Shown: piece by piece, positions 45,480 through 54,596 of the stretch | Position numbering within the stretch: the first letter of the stretch is position 1 | How the letters are laid out: every line of letters starts with the position of its first letter | NCBI GenBank assembly: GCA_947503835.1 | Contig: CANNFM010000005.1 | Span: 62,001 to 126,000, forward strand | Source of the DNA: an uncultured Aquimarina sp. | GTDB taxonomy: Bacteria > Bacteroidota > Bacteroidia > Flavobacteriales > Flavobacteriaceae | Direction: 5' to 3' | DNA: 64,000 bases | Position numbers and translations under genes: made by a program | The notes under the pieces: generated by a model | The model's database searches: none | What the model was told of the DNA's origin: nothing | What the model saw: only the letters and a program-made list of their open reading frames with translations

Positions 45480-46205
45480 ATGGGACAGAAGACAAATCCA
45501 ATCGGAAATCGCCTTGGTATCATTAGAGGTTGGGAATCCAACTGGTACGGGGGTAATGACTACGGTGATAAACTTGCCGAAGACGATAAGATTAGAAAGT
45601 ATGTGCACGCACGTTTATCAAAAGCTAGTGTATCTAGGGTAATTATTGAGCGTACGCTTAAACTTGTAACCGTTACTATCACTACTGCTAGACCTGGTAT
45701 TATTATCGGAAAAGGTGGTCAAGAGGTAGACAAGTTGAAAGAAGAGCTTAAGAAAATTACCGAAAAGGAAGTTCAGATCAATATTTTTGAAATCAAAAGA
45801 CCAGAACTTGATGCATTCTTGGTGGGTTCTAGTGTAGCAAGACAGATTGAAAGTCGTATTTCATATCGTCGTGCTATCAAGATGGCTATCGCGGCTGCGA
45901 TGAGAATGAATGCTGAAGGTATCAAAATTCAGATTTCAGGACGTTTGAATGGGGCAGAGATGGCACGTTCAGAGTCTTATAAAGAAGGTCGTATTCCTTT
46001 ATCAACATTTAGAGCTGACATAGATTATGCTTTAGTAGAAGCTCATACTACTTATGGTAGATTGGGTGTAAAAGTATGGATCATGAAAGGTGAAGTGTAT
46101 GGTAAAAGAGAGCTTTCTCCTTTAGTTGGTTTATCCAAAAAACAAGGAAAAGGCGACAGAGGTGGACGAAGTGGTGGAAATAACAAATCACGTCGTAGAA
46201 AGTAA
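45480..46205 (+). CDS. rpsC: 30S ribosomal protein S3
   Basis: The 241-residue S3 has the start [18 protein letters not shown], the KH domain with [17 protein letters not shown], and the C-terminal domain [19 protein letters not shown]. It lines the mRNA entry channel with S4 and S5. The tail is basic and Gly/Arg/Lys-rich. rplP follows after 20 nt. Confidence 0.99.
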   Translation: MGQKTNPIGNRLGIIRGWESNWYGGNDYGDKLAEDDKIRKYVHARLSKASVSRVIIERTLKLVTVTITTARPGIIIGKGGQEVDKLKEELKKITEKEVQINIFEIKRPELDAFLVGSSVARQIESRISYRRAIKMAIAAAMRMNAEGIKIQISGRLNGAEMARSESYKEGRIPLSTFRADIDYALVEAHTTYGRLGVKVWIMKGEVYGKRELSPLVGLSKKQGKGDRGGRSGGNNKSRRRK

Positions 46206-46225
46206 TTTTTTAAAGTAAATTAACA

Positions 46226-46645
46226 ATGTTACAGCCTAAAAGAACAAAATTCCGTAAGCAACAAAAAGGACGTATGAAAGGTCTTTCTCAAAGAGGACAT
46301 ACACTTTCTAACGGAACTTTCGGAATCAAATCATTAGATTCAAGTTTTGTTACTGCCAGACAAATAGAAGCAGCTCGTATTTCTGCTACTCGTTATATGA
46401 AAAGAGAAGGTGCTCTGTGGATTAAAATTTTCCCAGACAAGCCTATTACAAAGAAACCTCTTGAAGTACGTATGGGTAAAGGAAAAGGTGCTGTCGAGTA
46501 TTGGGCAGCAGTAGTAAAACCAGGAAGAATATTATTTGAAATAAGTGGTGTGCCTTACGACGTAGCTAAAGAAGCTTTACGTTTGGCAGCACAAAAACTT
46601 CCTGTAAAAACTAAGTTTATAGTAGCTAGAGATTATCAAGCTTAA
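46226..46645 (+). CDS. rplP: 50S ribosomal protein L16
   Basis: The 139-residue L16 begins [19 protein letters not shown] and contains [20 protein letters not shown]. It helps place tRNA in the A and P sites and is the site of an oxygenase-type arginine modification in E. coli. rpmC follows after 11 nt. Confidence 0.99.
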   Translation: MLQPKRTKFRKQQKGRMKGLSQRGHTLSNGTFGIKSLDSSFVTARQIEAARISATRYMKREGALWIKIFPDKPITKKPLEVRMGKGKGAVEYWAAVVKPGRILFEISGVPYDVAKEALRLAAQKLPVKTKFIVARDYQA

Positions 46646-46656
46646 AATTGAGAATT

Positions 46657-46851
46657 ATGAAGCAATCAGAAGTTAAAGAAATATCTACAGCTGAATTACA
46701 AGAAGAACTTGGTAAATCGCAAAAAGCATATTCAGATTTAAGAATGGCTCATGCTATGTCTCCATTAGAAAATCCTTTACAATTGCGTAAAGTAAGAAGA
46801 TCTATTGCAAGAATGGCTACAGAGCTTACAAAGAGAGAATTAAACGGTTAA
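46657..46851 (+). CDS. rpmC: 50S ribosomal protein L29
   Basis: With the ATG at 46657 the protein has 64 residues and begins MKQSEVKEIS, a normal L29 start. A TTG three codons upstream is in frame but would give an unusual N-terminus. The core LRMAHAMSPLENPLQLRKVR is typical. L29 sits by the tunnel exit beside L23. rpsQ follows after 12 nt. Confidence 0.97.
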   Translation: MKQSEVKEISTAELQEELGKSQKAYSDLRMAHAMSPLENPLQLRKVRRSIARMATELTKRELNG

Positions 46852-46863
46852 TTCTGCTGAAAG

Positions 46864-47121
46864 ATGGAAAAAAGAAACTTAAGAAAAGAGCGTATAGGAG
46901 TTGTTACTAGTAACAAGATGCAGAAATCAATTGTGGTTTCTGAAGTTAAAAAAGTAAAACATCCGATGTACGGAAAGTTCGTGTTAAAAACGAAGAAATA
47001 CGTTGCACACGATGAGAAAAACGACTGCAATATTGGTGATACTGTAAAGATCATGGAAACAAGACCTTTAAGTAAAACCAAGTGCTGGAGATTAGTAGAA
47101 GTAATTGAAAGAGCGAAGTAA
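46864..47121 (+). CDS. rpsQ: 30S ribosomal protein S17
   Basis: The 85-residue S17 begins [19 protein letters not shown] and has the OB-fold motifs [11 protein letters not shown] and [15 protein letters not shown]. It is a primary 16S-binding protein of the 5' domain. rplN follows after 2 nt. Confidence 0.99.
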   Translation: MEKRNLRKERIGVVTSNKMQKSIVVSEVKKVKHPMYGKFVLKTKKYVAHDEKNDCNIGDTVKIMETRPLSKTKCWRLVEVIERAK

Positions 47122-47123
47122 TT

Positions 47124-47492
47124 ATGGTACAACAAGAGTCTAGATTAAAAGTAGCCGATAACACAGGTGGTAAAGAAGTTTTAGTTATCCGTGTTTTAGG
47201 AGGTACAGGAAGAAGATACGCTTCTGTAGGAGACAAGATCGTTGTCAGTGTAAAAGAAGCAACTCCAAATGGAAACATTAAAAAAGGAGCCGTTTCAACT
47301 GCAGTTGTAGTTCGTACCAAAAAAGAAGTGCGCAGACCAGATGGTTCTTATATTCGTTTCGATGATAATGCATGTGTGTTATTAAATCCTTCGGGAGAAA
47401 TGAGAGGAACTCGTGTTTTTGGTCCTGTTGCAAGAGAACTTCGTGATAAGCAATTCATGAAGATTGTTTCACTAGCGCCAGAAGTGCTTTAA
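47124..47492 (+). CDS. rplN: 50S ribosomal protein L14
   Basis: The 122-residue L14 begins [20 protein letters not shown] and ends [11 protein letters not shown], as in almost all bacteria. It forms inter-subunit bridges and binds the silencing factor RsfS. rplX follows after 13 nt. Confidence 0.99.
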   Translation: MVQQESRLKVADNTGGKEVLVIRVLGGTGRRYASVGDKIVVSVKEATPNGNIKKGAVSTAVVVRTKKEVRRPDGSYIRFDDNACVLLNPSGEMRGTRVFGPVARELRDKQFMKIVSLAPEVL

Positions 47493-47505
47493 AACATTTG
47501 AAAAG

Positions 47506-47817
47506 ATGACAAAGCTAAAAATTAAATCAGGAGATACAGTGCGAGTTATCGCTGGAGACAATAAAGGTCAAGAGGGAGTAGTTCAAAAAGTATTGAAAGA
47601 TAAGAACAAGGCGATTGTAGAAGGTGTTAACCTTGTGTCTAAACACCAGAAGCCTAGTGCTACTAATCCACAAGGTGGAATTGTAAAACAAGAAGCATCT
47701 ATTGATATATCTAACTTATCATTGTTAACTTCGAAAGGAGAAACAACAAGAGTGGGGTATAGAGTAGAAGGAGATAAGAAAGTGAGATTTTCTAAAAAAT
47801 CTAATGAAGTAATATAA
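47506..47817 (+). CDS. rplX: 50S ribosomal protein L24
   Basis: The 103-residue L24 has the KOW motif [18 protein letters not shown] and the box [20 protein letters not shown]. It initiates 50S assembly. rplE follows after 2 nt. Confidence 0.99.
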   Translation: MTKLKIKSGDTVRVIAGDNKGQEGVVQKVLKDKNKAIVEGVNLVSKHQKPSATNPQGGIVKQEASIDISNLSLLTSKGETTRVGYRVEGDKKVRFSKKSNEVI

Positions 47818-47819
47818 TT

Positions 47820-48371
47820 ATGGCTTATATCCCAAGATTAAAACAAGAGTATAAAGACAGAGTAGTGTCTGCTCTTACAGAAGAATTTAGCTATGATAAT
47901 GTAATGCAAGTACCAAAACTTAAAAAAATTGTTTTAAGTAGAGGTGTTGGTGCAGCCGTAGCTGATAAAAAGTTAATCGACTATGCAGTAGACGAATTAA
48001 CAACAATCACTGGTCAGAAAGCAATATCAACGATTTCTAAAAAAGACGTTGCATCTTTCAAATTACGTAAAGGAATGCCAATTGGTGCTAAGGTTACGTT
48101 AAGAGGAGAAAGAATGTATGAGTTTTTAGATCGTTTAATTACTTCAGCATTACCACGTGTAAGAGATTTTAGCGGAATTAAAGCAACAGGTTTTGATGGT
48201 AGAGGTAATTATTCCTTAGGAATTTTGGAACAAATCATCTTCCCGGAAATTGATATCGATAAGGTAAATAAAATTTCAGGAATGAACATCACGTTCGAGA
48301 CTTCTGCTAAGACCGATAAAGAAGCAAAATCATTGTTAACCGAACTAGGATTACCTTTTAAAAAGAATTAA
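47820..48371 (+). CDS. rplE: 50S ribosomal protein L5
   Basis: The 183-residue L5 has [11 protein letters not shown], the 5S-contacting loop and the ending [19 protein letters not shown]. It binds 5S rRNA and contacts P-site tRNA. rpsN follows after 2 nt. Confidence 0.99.
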   Translation: MAYIPRLKQEYKDRVVSALTEEFSYDNVMQVPKLKKIVLSRGVGAAVADKKLIDYAVDELTTITGQKAISTISKKDVASFKLRKGMPIGAKVTLRGERMYEFLDRLITSALPRVRDFSGIKATGFDGRGNYSLGILEQIIFPEIDIDKVNKISGMNITFETSAKTDKEAKSLLTELGLPFKKN

Positions 48372-48373
48372 TT

Positions 48374-48643
48374 ATGGCTAAAGAATCAATGAAAGCCCGC
48401 GAGGTGAAGAGAGCTAAAATTGTAGCAAAATATGCTGAAAAACGTAAAGCTTTAAAAGAAGCTGGAGATTATGATGCATTACAGAAACTACCAAAAAATG
48501 CCTCTCCAATCCGTAAGCACAATCGTTGTAAACTAACAGGAAGACCAAAAGGATATATGCGTCAATTTGGAATTTCTCGTGTTACATTCAGAGAGATGGC
48601 TAACAAAGGATTAATTCCAGGAGTAACTAAAGCTAGTTGGTAA
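48374..48643 (+). CDS. rpsN: 30S ribosomal protein S14, zinc-free form
   Basis: The 89-residue S14 begins [13 protein letters not shown] and has [19 protein letters not shown]. Only one of the cysteines of the zinc-ribbon form is present, so this is the zinc-independent (C-) type. It binds late in 30S head assembly. A 72-nt gap with a nested hairpin separates it from rpsH. Confidence 0.98.
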   Translation: MAKESMKAREVKRAKIVAKYAEKRKALKEAGDYDALQKLPKNASPIRKHNRCKLTGRPKGYMRQFGISRVTFREMANKGLIPGVTKASW

Positions 48644-48659
48644 TAATAAAAGTGAATTA

Positions 48660-48698
48660 ATTGGTATAAGGTTCAGCTTAGATGAGTTGAAAACCAAT
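48660..48698 (+). promoter_or_regulatory. Nested hairpin leader before rpsH
   Basis: Outer stem ATTGGT/ACCAAT (48660-48665 with 48693-48698) encloses inner stem TTCAGCT/AGTTGAA (48672-48678 with 48685-48691, one G-U pair) with a 6-nt loop. The structure ends 17 nt before the rpsH start. It occupies the only long gap inside the spc part of the cluster. S8 is an autoregulator in E. coli, so an S8-binding leader is plausible. Confidence 0.5.
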
Positions 48699-48715
48699 AC
48701 CGTAAATTAGATACA

Positions 48716-49114
48716 ATGAATACAGATCCTATAGCAGATTATTTAACCAGAATTCGTAATGCAAATAGTGCTCAACACAGAGTTGTTGAGATTCCTGCAT
48801 CGAAGGTTAAAAAAGAGATCACTAAAATATTATTCGACCAAGGATATATTTTAAGTTATAAGTTTGAAGATAATACTGTACAAGGTACTATCAAGATAGC
48901 ACTTAAATACGATAAAATTACAAAAGAACCTGTAATAAAACAATTACAAAGAATCAGTAAGCCTGGTTTACGTAAATATGCAGGATCTAGTGATATTCCT
49001 AGAATCCTTAATGGATTAGGTGTTGCAATAGTGTCTACATCACATGGTGTTATGACTGGTAAACAGGCAAGACAAGATAATGTGGGTGGAGAAGTACTTT
49101 GCTACGTATATTAA
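48716..49114 (+). CDS. rpsH: 30S ribosomal protein S8
   Basis: The 132-residue S8 begins [16 protein letters not shown] and has the C-terminal motif [18 protein letters not shown]. It binds helix 21 of 16S rRNA. In E. coli S8 represses the spc operon by binding mRNA near rplE; here the structured gap is directly before rpsH instead. rplF follows after 20 nt. Confidence 0.99.
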   Translation: MNTDPIADYLTRIRNANSAQHRVVEIPASKVKKEITKILFDQGYILSYKFEDNTVQGTIKIALKYDKITKEPVIKQLQRISKPGLRKYAGSSDIPRILNGLGVAIVSTSHGVMTGKQARQDNVGGEVLCYVY

Positions 49115-49134
49115 CAGTATAAAAGACAAAAGAA

Positions 49135-49677
49135 ATGTCAAGAATAGGAAAAAATCCAGTAACTATTCCGTCTGGTGTCACTGTAGAAGTGACAGGTAAT
49201 ATTGTTACTGTTAAAGGAAAATTAGGAGAACTTTCTCAAGAGATCGATAGTATCACGGTGAAAGTTGAAGAAGGCCAGGTAGTTCTAGAAAGACCTAGTG
49301 AGGCCAAAGATCATAAAGCAAAGCACGGTTTATATAGGGCTTTGATTAATAATATGGTAGTTGGAGTTTCTGAAGGTTATACCAAAGAGTTAGAATTGGT
49401 GGGAGTTGGATATAGAGCTTCTAACCAGGGTCAAAAATTAGATTTGGCTTTGGGATTCTCTCATAATATAGTTTTAAACTTAGCTCCAGAAGTTAAAGTA
49501 GAAACTATTTCAGAAAAAGGTAAAAACCCTATAGTAAAATTAACTTCTTATGATAAGCAATTGGTAGGACAGGTAGCCGCTAAAATTAGAGGCTTCCGTA
49601 GACCAGAGCCTTATAAAGGTAAGGGAGTTAAATTCGTAGGAGAACAATTAAGAAGAAAAGCAGGTAAATCTGCATAA
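49135..49677 (+). CDS. rplF: 50S ribosomal protein L6
   Basis: The 180-residue L6 begins [15 protein letters not shown] and ends with the [23 protein letters not shown] region (split at 160-182), typical of the family. It lies near the factor-binding site. rplR follows after 10 nt. Confidence 0.99.
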   Translation: MSRIGKNPVTIPSGVTVEVTGNIVTVKGKLGELSQEIDSITVKVEEGQVVLERPSEAKDHKAKHGLYRALINNMVVGVSEGYTKELELVGVGYRASNQGQKLDLALGFSHNIVLNLAPEVKVETISEKGKNPIVKLTSYDKQLVGQVAAKIRGFRRPEPYKGKGVKFVGEQLRRKAGKSA

Positions 49678-49687
49678 TATCGTAGTT

Positions 49688-50044
49688 ATGGCATTCTCAA
49701 AAGATTTAAGAAGATTAAAGATAAGAAAGCGTATCCGTGGTAATGTAAGCGGAACAGAACAGCGTCCTAGATTATCTGTATATAGAAGTAATAAAGAAAT
49801 CTATGCGCAAATCATAGATGATGTAACTGGTAAGACAATCAGTGCAGCTTCTTCAAGAGATAAAGACATTGTTTCAGCATCTGGAAATAAGATCGAAAAA
49901 GCACAGTTGGTAGGAAAAGCTCTTGCTGAAAAAGCTAAAAAATCGGGTGTAGAAACAGTATCCTTTGATAGAGGAGGATATTTGTATCATGGAAGAGTAA
50001 AATCATTAGCAGACGGTGCTAGAGAAGCAGGACTAAAATTCTAA
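49688..50044 (+). CDS. rplR: 50S ribosomal protein L18
   Basis: The 118-residue L18 has [20 protein letters not shown] and ends [25 protein letters not shown]. It binds 5S rRNA with L5. rpsE follows after 6 nt. Confidence 0.99.
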   Translation: MAFSKDLRRLKIRKRIRGNVSGTEQRPRLSVYRSNKEIYAQIIDDVTGKTISAASSRDKDIVSASGNKIEKAQLVGKALAEKAKKSGVETVSFDRGGYLYHGRVKSLADGAREAGLKF

Positions 50045-50050
50045 GAAATT

Positions 50051-50575
50051 ATGTATCAGAAATATAAAAACGCAGAATTAGTAAAACCAAGTGGACTAGA
50101 GCTTAAAGATCGTTTAGTTGGTGTGCAACGTGTTACGAAGGTAACAAAAGGTGGTAGAGCATTCGGTTTCTCTGCAATCGTAGTTGTAGGTGATGAAAAT
50201 GGTGTTGTAGGTCACGGTTTAGGTAAGTCTAAAGAGGTAGCAGAAGCTATCGCTAAGGCAGTAGAAGATGCAAAAAAGAATTTAGTTCGTATTCCATTAC
50301 ATAAAGGTACTTTACCGCATGAACAAAAAGGTAAGTACGGTGGTGCAAGAGTATTACTTATGCCTGCTGCAACGGGTACTGGGGTAATTGCTGGTGGAGC
50401 TATACGTGCAGTATTAGAAGCTGTAGGAGTACATGACGTACTTTCTAAGAACCAAGGATCGTCTAACCCACACAATGTGGTGAAAGCAACGTTTGATGCT
50501 TTATTGCAAATGCGAAGTGCACAGCAAGTAGCAAAACAACGTGGAGTTTCACTTGAAAAAGTGTTTAAAGGATAA
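50051..50575 (+). CDS. rpsE: 30S ribosomal protein S5
   Basis: The 174-residue S5 has [20 protein letters not shown] and the second-domain motif [20 protein letters not shown]. It helps unwind mRNA at the entry channel; spectinomycin-resistance changes map to the first loop in other bacteria. rpmD follows after 10 nt. Confidence 0.99.
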   Translation: MYQKYKNAELVKPSGLELKDRLVGVQRVTKVTKGGRAFGFSAIVVVGDENGVVGHGLGKSKEVAEAIAKAVEDAKKNLVRIPLHKGTLPHEQKGKYGGARVLLMPAATGTGVIAGGAIRAVLEAVGVHDVLSKNQGSSNPHNVVKATFDALLQMRSAQQVAKQRGVSLEKVFKG

Positions 50576-50585
50576 ATAGGAAACG

Positions 50586-50765
50586 ATGGCAAAGATTAAA
50601 ATTACTAAAGTAAAAAGTGCAATAAATCGCACTCAAAGACAAAAGAGAACCTTAGAGGCTCTAGGTCTTAAGAAAATCGGCCAGGTTGTGGAGCACGATG
50701 ATACTCCTAATATCCTTGGGATGGTAAATAAAGTTAAACATTTAGTTTCTATAGAAACAAAATAA
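50586..50765 (+). CDS. rpmD: 50S ribosomal protein L30
   Basis: A 59-residue L30 begins MAKIKITKVKSAINRTQRQK and contains LEALGLKKIGQVVEHDDTP. The gene fits exactly between rpsE (10 nt) and rplO (9 nt), the usual place for rpmD. Bacterial L30 is a short peripheral 50S protein that is absent in some lineages. Confidence 0.97.
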   Translation: MAKIKITKVKSAINRTQRQKRTLEALGLKKIGQVVEHDDTPNILGMVNKVKHLVSIETK

Positions 50766-50774
50766 TATAAGCAC

Positions 50775-51227
50775 ATGGATTTAAGTAACTTAAAACCTGC
50801 TGCAGGTTCAGTAAAAAATAACAGCAAACGAGTAGGTCGTGGACAAGGTTCTGGAAAAGGTGGAACTGCTACTCGTGGTCATAAAGGAGCGAAGTCACGT
50901 TCTGGATATTCTAAGAAAATCGGTTTTGAAGGTGGTCAAATGCCACTTCAAAGACGTGTGCCTAAATTTGGTTTCAAGAATATCAATAGAAAAGAGTATC
51001 AGGGAATCAACCTAGACACGCTACAAAAATTAGTAGATGAAGGTAAGATTAAAGATGCTGTAGACCTTGATGTAATTTTAGCTACGCGCCTAGCTGGAAA
51101 AAATGATTTGATTAAGATACTGGGAAGAGGTGAATTGAAGGCGAAGTTGAAAGTCTCAGCTCACAAATTTACGGCCACAGCAAAAGCTGCTATAGAAGCA
51201 GCAGGTGGTGAAGCAGTAACCTTATAA
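50775..51227 (+). CDS. rplO: 50S ribosomal protein L15
   Basis: The 150-residue L15 begins MDLSNLKPAAGSVKNNSKRV, has the Gly-rich extension GRGQGSGKGGTATRGHKGAK and the motif FEGGQMPLQRRVPKFGF. It is a late-assembling 50S protein. secY follows after 10 nt. Confidence 0.99.
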   Translation: MDLSNLKPAAGSVKNNSKRVGRGQGSGKGGTATRGHKGAKSRSGYSKKIGFEGGQMPLQRRVPKFGFKNINRKEYQGINLDTLQKLVDEGKIKDAVDLDVILATRLAGKNDLIKILGRGELKAKLKVSAHKFTATAKAAIEAAGGEAVTL

Positions 51228-51237
51228 TAGACAATTC

Positions 51238-52578
51238 ATGAAATTTATTGATACAATAAAAAACATTTGGAAAATCGAAGAACTAAAAAATAGAATCTTA
51301 GTTACACTAGGGTTGCTTTTAGTATATCGTTTTGGAGCGCAAGTTGTACTTCCTGGGGTAGATGCAGCACAATTAGCCCAATTGGGTACTCAAACTCAAG
51401 ATGGTATTTTGGGATTACTTAATGCATTTACAGGAGGGGCGTTTGCCAATGCTTCGGTATTTGCTTTAGGGATTATGCCTTATATATCTGCTTCTATTGT
51501 AGTGCAATTGATGGGGATCGCAATTCCTTATCTACAAAAACTACAAAAAGAAGGAGAAAGTGGTAGAAAAAAGATTAATCAAATTACACGTTGGTTAACC
51601 ATTGCTATTACTCTGGTTCAAGGACCTGGTTATATCTATAATTTGTTTGCAACATTACCGGCAGAAGCATTTGTTATTCCAAATCAAACCATTTTTGTTG
51701 TATCATCTGTAATTATCATATCAACAGGTTGTGTTTTTGCAATGTGGTTAGGTGAAAAAATTACCGATAAAGGTATTGGTAATGGAATTTCATTACTTAT
51801 TATGGTAGGTATTATTGCTACATTACCACAATCATTTGTACAAAACTTCATTTCCAGAACATCGGGCGAAGGTGGTGATATCATTATGGTATTAATCGAG
51901 TTAGTAATTTGGTTTGTGATTATCTTGGCTTCCGTATTGTTGGTAATGGCTGTACGCCAGATACCAGTGCAATATGCCAGGAGAACTGCAGGTGGAGGTT
52001 ACGAGAAAAATGTTTTTGGATCTCGACAGTATATTCCATTAAAACTTAATGCTTCAGGTGTAATGCCTATTATATTTGCTCAGGCAATTATGTTTGTTCC
52101 TGGTTTTGTGGCAGCAAGTATGTCAGAATCCGAAACAGCGCAAGGAGTTACAGCGGCATTTAGTGATATTTTTGGATTATGGTATAATCTGGTATTTGCA
52201 CTATTGATTATAGTATTTACATACTTTTATACTGCTATTACTGTTCCAACCAATAAAATGGCTGATGATTTAAAGCGTAGTGGTGGTTTTATTCCTGGAA
52301 TTCGTCCAGGTACAGAAACTGCAGATTACCTTGATAAAATCATGTCGCAAATCACTTTACCAGGATCAATTTTTCTGGCTTTGATTGCAATTTTCCCTGC
52401 AATTGCAGTGAAATTGTTAGATGTACAACAAGGTTGGGCATTGTTTTTTGGAGGAACATCACTTCTTATTATGGTAGGTGTTGCAATAGATACAATGCAA
52501 CAAGTTAATTCATATCTGTTGAATAGACATTATGATGGATTAATGAAAACCGGTAAAAATCGTAAAGCAGTAGCATAA
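51238..52578 (+). CDS. secY: Protein translocase subunit SecY
   Basis: The 446-residue membrane protein has the ten transmembrane helices of SecY, with [14 protein letters not shown] in helix 2 and [16 protein letters not shown] in the cytosolic loop before helix 9. It forms the Sec channel with SecE and SecG. Its stop overlaps the infA start as TAATG. The map and adk genes, often found here in other phyla, are absent. Confidence 0.99.
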   Translation: MKFIDTIKNIWKIEELKNRILVTLGLLLVYRFGAQVVLPGVDAAQLAQLGTQTQDGILGLLNAFTGGAFANASVFALGIMPYISASIVVQLMGIAIPYLQKLQKEGESGRKKINQITRWLTIAITLVQGPGYIYNLFATLPAEAFVIPNQTIFVVSSVIIISTGCVFAMWLGEKITDKGIGNGISLLIMVGIIATLPQSFVQNFISRTSGEGGDIIMVLIELVIWFVIILASVLLVMAVRQIPVQYARRTAGGGYEKNVFGSRQYIPLKLNASGVMPIIFAQAIMFVPGFVAASMSESETAQGVTAAFSDIFGLWYNLVFALLIIVFTYFYTAITVPTNKMADDLKRSGGFIPGIRPGTETADYLDKIMSQITLPGSIFLALIAIFPAIAVKLLDVQQGWALFFGGTSLLIMVGVAIDTMQQVNSYLLNRHYDGLMKTGKNRKAVA

Positions 52579-52793
52579 TGGCAAAGCAACCAGCAATAGA
52601 ACAAGACGGAAGTATTATCGAAGCATTGTCAAATGCAATGTTTCGTGTAGAACTTGAAAATGGTCATGTTGTAACAGCACATATATCTGGTAAGATGCGA
52701 ATGCATTATATTAAATTACTGCCAGGAGATAAAGTAAAGTTAGAGATGAGCCCCTATGATTTATCAAAGGCTCGAATAACATATAGATACTAA
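52578..52793 (+). CDS. infA: Translation initiation factor IF-1
   Basis: The 71-residue OB-fold protein has [20 protein letters not shown] and the ending [19 protein letters not shown]. It occupies the A site during initiation. It overlaps secY by 1 nt. A 158-nt gap with a promoter box and hairpins follows. Confidence 0.99.
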   Translation: MAKQPAIEQDGSIIEALSNAMFRVELENGHVVTAHISGKMRMHYIKLLPGDKVKLEMSPYDLSKARITYRY

Positions 52794-52828
52794 TAGTTTT
52801 ATAATATGGTTAATTAAGATTTTTTGTG

Positions 52829-52836
52829 TAATTTTG
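52829..52836 (+). promoter_or_regulatory. Internal promoter box before the rpmJ-rplQ segment
   Basis: TAATTTTG matches TAnnTTTG exactly, followed by GCAGG as in other Bacteroidota promoters. The -33 region is weak. It would give the rpmJ-rpsM-rpsK-rpsD-rpoA-rplQ segment its own start, with a leader of about 110 nt. Confidence 0.5.
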
Positions 52837-52901
52837 CAGGCTGAAAAATCTTATTAATCATTCATTTCGAATTCATTTCGGAAATTAAATACAAATTATT
52901 T

Positions 52902-52930
52902 CAATTGTCAAAGATTACATCTGACAGTTG
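52902..52930 (+). promoter_or_regulatory. Leader hairpin before rpmJ
   Basis: A 9-bp stem CAATTGTCA/TGACAGTTG (one G-U pair) with an 11-nt loop ends 21 nt before the rpmJ start. Together with the promoter box upstream it suggests a regulated leader. Confidence 0.4.
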
Positions 52931-52951
52931 AAAAACTTTAAGAAACAACAG

Positions 52952-53068
52952 ATGAAAGTAAGAGCATCAATAAAAAAGAGAAGTGCCGAGTGCAAGATTG
53001 TGCGTAGAAAAGGCCGACTTTACGTGATTAATAAAAAGAATCCTAGATTTAAACAAAGACAAGGGTAA
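52952..53068 (+). CDS. rpmJ: 50S ribosomal protein L36, zinc-free form
   Basis: A 38-residue L36 begins [20 protein letters not shown] and ends NPRFKQRQG. The zinc-binding form has three Cys and one His; here only Cys14 remains, so this is the zinc-independent type. It lies 2 nt before rpsM, its usual partner. Confidence 0.96.
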   Translation: MKVRASIKKRSAECKIVRRKGRLYVINKKNPRFKQRQG

Positions 53069-53070
53069 TT

Positions 53071-53445
53071 ATGGCAAGAATTGCAGGGGTAGATATACCT
53101 AAACAAAAGCGAGGAGTTATAGCATTAACCTATATCTTCGGAATTGGTAGAAGTAGAGCTAAAGAGATTTTAGCTGATGCCAAAGTAGATGAGAACGTAA
53201 AAGTTTCTGACTGGGATGATGATCAAATTGGTCGTATTCGTGAAGCTGTAGGAACGTATACCATAGAAGGAGAACTACGTTCTGAAGTTCAGTTGAATAT
53301 CAAACGTCTTATGGATATAGGATGTTATAGAGGAATACGCCATAGAGCAGGATTACCTCTTAGAGGACAACGAACTAAGAACAACTCTAGAACACGTAAA
53401 GGAAGAAGAAAAACAGTTGCTAACAAGAAAAAAGCAACTAAATAA
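53071..53445 (+). CDS. rpsM: 30S ribosomal protein S13
   Basis: The 124-residue S13 begins [20 protein letters not shown] and has [20 protein letters not shown] and a basic tail. It bridges the 30S head to the 50S subunit. rpsK follows after 8 nt. Confidence 0.99.
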   Translation: MARIAGVDIPKQKRGVIALTYIFGIGRSRAKEILADAKVDENVKVSDWDDDQIGRIREAVGTYTIEGELRSEVQLNIKRLMDIGCYRGIRHRAGLPLRGQRTKNNSRTRKGRRKTVANKKKATK

Positions 53446-53453
53446 TAAGTAGT

Positions 53454-53837
53454 ATGGCAAAGTCAACTTCAAAAAAACGTAAAGTAATTGTTGAATCTGT
53501 AGGAGAAGCTCATGTAACCGCTTCTTTTAACAACATTATTATATCGTTAACAAATAAAAAAGGAGACGTTATTTCTTGGTCTTCTGCAGGTAAAATGGGA
53601 TTTAGAGGTTCTAAAAAGAATACTCCTTATGCTGCCCAACTTGCTGCCGAAGATGCTTCTAAAGTAGCTATCGAAGCTGGACTGAAGAAAGTAAAGGTAT
53701 ACGTTAAAGGACCTGGTAATGGTAGAGAATCGGCAATTCGTTCTCTTCATAACTCAGGAATTGAGGTTTCAGAGATTATCGATGTAACACCAATGCCACA
53801 TAACGGTTGTCGTCCTCCTAAAAGACGTAGAGTATAA
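53454..53837 (+). CDS. rpsK: 30S ribosomal protein S11
   Basis: The 127-residue S11 has [20 protein letters not shown] and ends [18 protein letters not shown]. It is part of the 30S platform. A 129-nt gap follows, with a hairpin of terminator type and a second larger structure before rpsD. Confidence 0.99.
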   Translation: MAKSTSKKRKVIVESVGEAHVTASFNNIIISLTNKKGDVISWSSAGKMGFRGSKKNTPYAAQLAAEDASKVAIEAGLKKVKVYVKGPGNGRESAIRSLHNSGIEVSEIIDVTPMPHNGCRPPKRRRV

Positions 53838-53842
53838 TTTTT

Positions 53843-53870
53843 ATCCCGAAACTTGTTTTCGGGATCTTTT
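53843..53870 (+). terminator. Terminator-like hairpin after rpsK
   Basis: A 9-bp stem ATCCCGAAA/TTTCGGGAT with a 5-nt loop is followed by CTTTTAT, a short T-run. It lies 5 nt past the rpsK stop. It could partly end transcription or shield the upstream mRNA end. Confidence 0.5.
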
Positions 53871-53897
53871 ATATATTTAAAAATAGGTAAATCTAAA

Positions 53898-53948
53898 TGA
53901 GGAATACTGATTATCGAAGGAAAGTGACCTTAATTCATAATCACCTCA
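53898..53948 (+). promoter_or_regulatory. Three-tier hairpin leader before rpsD
   Basis: TGAGG (53898-53902) pairs with CCTCA (53944-53948). After a 5-nt bulge on the left side only, TGATTAT (53908-53914) pairs with ATAATCA (53937-53943). Inside, AAGG (53917-53920) pairs with CCTT (53928-53931) around a 7-nt loop. The structure ends 18 nt before the rpsD start. S4 is the alpha-operon autoregulator in E. coli and Bacillus, so an S4-binding leader is plausible. Confidence 0.55.
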
Positions 53949-53966
53949 GTAACTAAATTATTAATA

Positions 53967-54572
53967 ATGGCAAGATATACTGGTCCAAAAACTAAAATCG
54001 CTCGTAAATTTGGTGAAGCGATATTCGGAGACGATAAGTCATTCGAAAAAAGAAATTACCCTCCTGGGCAACATGGTAACAACAGACGTAGAGGTAAGAA
54101 AAGTGAATATGCAATCCAGTTAATGGAAAAGCAAAAAGCTAAATATACGTATGGAGTTCTAGAACGCCAATTCCGTAACATGTTTGAAAAAGCAACACGT
54201 GCACAAGGAATTACAGGTGAGGTTTTACTTCAATTGTGTGAGTCTCGTTTAGATAACGTTGTGTTTAGAATGGGATTAGCAAATTCTCGTAGAGGTGCGA
54301 GACAATTAGTTTCTCACAGACACATCACCGTTAATGGGCAACAAGTAAATATTCCATCGTACCAGCTAAAAGCAGGAGACGTTGTTGGAGTAAGAGAAAA
54401 ATCAAAATCATTAGAAGTAATTCAAAATTCACTTGCCAATAATAGTAAAGTGTACGAATGGATTACGTTTAATAATGACACTAGACAAGGTACTTTTGTA
54501 TCTGTTCCGGCTAGAATTCAAATTCCGGAAAACATTAATGAACAATTCATTGTCGAATTATACTCTAAGTAA
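53967..54572 (+). CDS. rpsD: 30S ribosomal protein S4, zinc-free form
   Basis: The 201-residue S4 begins [17 protein letters not shown], has [20 protein letters not shown] and the S4 RNA-binding domain ([20 protein letters not shown]). The N-terminal cysteines of the zinc form are missing. S4 is a primary 16S-binding protein and autoregulator in other bacteria. rpoA follows after 24 nt. Confidence 0.99.
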   Translation: MARYTGPKTKIARKFGEAIFGDDKSFEKRNYPPGQHGNNRRRGKKSEYAIQLMEKQKAKYTYGVLERQFRNMFEKATRAQGITGEVLLQLCESRLDNVVFRMGLANSRRGARQLVSHRHITVNGQQVNIPSYQLKAGDVVGVREKSKSLEVIQNSLANNSKVYEWITFNNDTRQGTFVSVPARIQIPENINEQFIVELYSK

Positions 54573-54596
54573 TAACGCTAAAGAAGAAACAACAAT

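Noticed and set aside
46648..46656. TTG start for rpmC
   Set aside because: The ATG three codons downstream gives a normal L29 N-terminus.
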